The notes under the pieces: model-generated | Told to the model about the DNA's origin: nothing | The model's database searches: none | What the model saw: the letters and a program-made list of their open reading frames with translations, nothing else | In this document: in pieces, positions 4,338 through 5,108 of the stretch | Layout: each line of letters begins with the position of its first letter | Numbering within the stretch: position 1 is the first letter of the stretch | Translations under genes and position numbers: made by a program | Source of the DNA: Bacteroidota bacterium | GTDB taxonomy: Bacteria > Bacteroidota > Ignavibacteria > Ignavibacteriales > Ignavibacteriaceae | Length of the DNA stretch: 5,108 nt | Assembly (NCBI GenBank): GCA_023406915.1 | Contig: JAEXTR010000004.1 | Location: 1 to 5,108, forward strand | Reading direction: 5' to 3'

Positions 4338-5108
4338 ATGAACATCGTTAAAAATAAAGCATCCTTCAATAAGACAAAAGAGAACATGAAAAATAAAACC
4401 ACATATTTCCGTATTTCACTGACCAGCAAGTGTAATCTTTCCTGCTACTTCTGCCACAACGAAGGACAGGAGAAGAACAGTGCATCGGATATGCTGAGTG
4501 CGGCTGATGTGGTGTATACCTGCAGCATAGCGCAGGAACTTGGCTATACGAAATTTAAGCTGACCGGCGGCGAACCAACCCTTCACCCTGAGATTATTGA
4601 TATTGTAAAGGGCATTGCCGGCATGGGCGTAAAGGATCTTTCCATGATCACCAATGGTATTACCCTGAAAAAACTTGCACAACCCCTGAGGGAAGCCGGA
4701 TTGCACCGCCTGAATATCAGCCTTTATACTATGGATGCAGAAAAATTCAGGCAGAATAATGGCGGCTCCGAACGGAAGCTGCAGCTGGTGCTTGATGGGA
4801 TTGATGCTGCCATTGCAGCCGGTTTTGAGGGTATTAAGCTGAACTACATCTGGGACGGTATGGAGAATCTTGAAGATTTCCTGCGTGTGTGTGCATTTGC
4901 TGCACCACGGGACCTGACGATTGTCCTGCTGCCGGTAATGAGATTTTCCGAAGCCCGTGATGCAGAACAGATCGCTTTGCAGGAGCTGTATGCCCTTCTG
5001 CAGACGCTTGGTATTGCAGGGGAAAAGCAGATCATTGATAATGAGGGACTGCAGAAGCGCCTTGTTACCCTGACCAATGGTGCCAGTATCCTGCTACGCG
5101 ATGAGGAG
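4338..5108 (+). CDS. MoaA-like radical SAM protein, N-terminal 257 residues, cut by the right window edge
   Basis: The frame is open from ATG 4338 to the window end (257 codons). Residues 24-43 read FRISLTSKCNLSCYFCHNEG. The CX3CX2C cysteines C32, C36 and C39 hold the radical SAM 4Fe-4S cluster, and the following HNEG resembles the archaeal-type MoaA 'CHREG'. TGGEP (76-80) is the SAM-binding segment. SMITNG (102-107), LNISLYTMDAEKFR (125-138) and the GIDAAIAAGFEGIKLN helix-strand pair (154-169) follow MoaA order. MoaA (GTP 3',8-cyclase, molybdenum cofactor synthesis) has a second cluster near its C-terminus, which lies beyond the window, so identity is open. The MoaA 'SLD' is SLY here. ATG 4386 (residue 17) is an equally possible start; neither has a strong ribosome binding site. 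It is divergent from the operon and may be independent of it. Confidence 0.8.
   Translation, partial: MNIVKNKASFNKTKENMKNKTTYFRISLTSKCNLSCYFCHNEGQEKNSASDMLSAADVVYTCSIAQELGYTKFKLTGGEPTLHPEIIDIVKGIAGMGVKDLSMITNGITLKKLAQPLREAGLHRLNISLYTMDAEKFRQNNGGSERKLQLVLDGIDAAIAAGFEGIKLNYIWDGMENLEDFLRVCAFAAPRDLTIVLLPVMRFSEARDAEQIALQELYALLQTLGIAGEKQIIDNEGLQKRLVTLTNGASILLRDEE

Noticed and set aside
4416..4706. 96-codon minus-strand frame
   Set aside because: It lies opposite the radical SAM core with its intact CX3CX2C and GGEP motifs.
4338..5108. Prokaryotic viperin
   Set aside because: The cluster motif is followed by HNEG as in MoaA, and the downstream segments follow MoaA; viperin-type 'CxFCF' and its flanks are absent.
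1..5108. CRISPR array or cas genes that would complete a type III Calp system
   Set aside because: There are no regularly spaced direct repeats, and no Cas10, Csm, Cmr or other nucleotide-cyclase motif is present in any frame I read.

Overview
The window is bacterial accessory DNA of moderate GC content. Genes are short and tightly packed, with overlapping stops and starts and clear Shine-Dalgarno sites. I cannot name the organism. No rRNA, tRNA, transposase, integrase, CRISPR array, cas gene or nucleotide cyclase is visible.

Layout, left to right: (1) positions 1-231, minus strand, the first 77 codons of an unrecognised gene that continues past the left edge; (2) positions 232-347, a short spacer with two adjacent inverted repeats and a T-run; (3) positions 348-3948, a four-gene minus-strand operon with overlaps of 11, 8 and 4 nt; (4) positions 3949-4337, a divergent gap with a possible operon promoter, two hairpins and an ATG-less frame with a hydrophobic segment; (5) positions 4338-5108, plus strand, a MoaA-like radical SAM gene cut by the right edge.

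The operon is the main interest. In order of transcription it encodes a 159-aa PemK/MazF-like protein with the GRP and PGTS segments typical of the fold, a 356-aa divergent sigma-70-like protein, a 298-aa protein with a degenerate MazF-like N-terminal domain joined by an Ala/Pro linker to a beta-rich C-terminal domain, and a 391-aa protein with a Lon-type (S16) Ser-Lys protease domain plus an extra C-terminal domain. Protease, MazF-fold protein and sigma factor are also the parts of the CRISPR-associated Calp cascade (CalpL, CalpT, CalpS), in which a signal-activated Lon protease cuts a MazF-like anti-sigma protein and frees a sigma factor.

My working model, which is inference, is a Calp-like proteolytic signalling operon. 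The gene-4 C-terminal domain would sense a signal, the Lon domain would cut gene 3 (perhaps in its linker), and the gene-2 sigma-like protein would be released. Gene 1 would be a second, possibly active, MazF-like effector. No signal-producing enzyme is in view. The radical SAM gene is divergent and may be unrelated.
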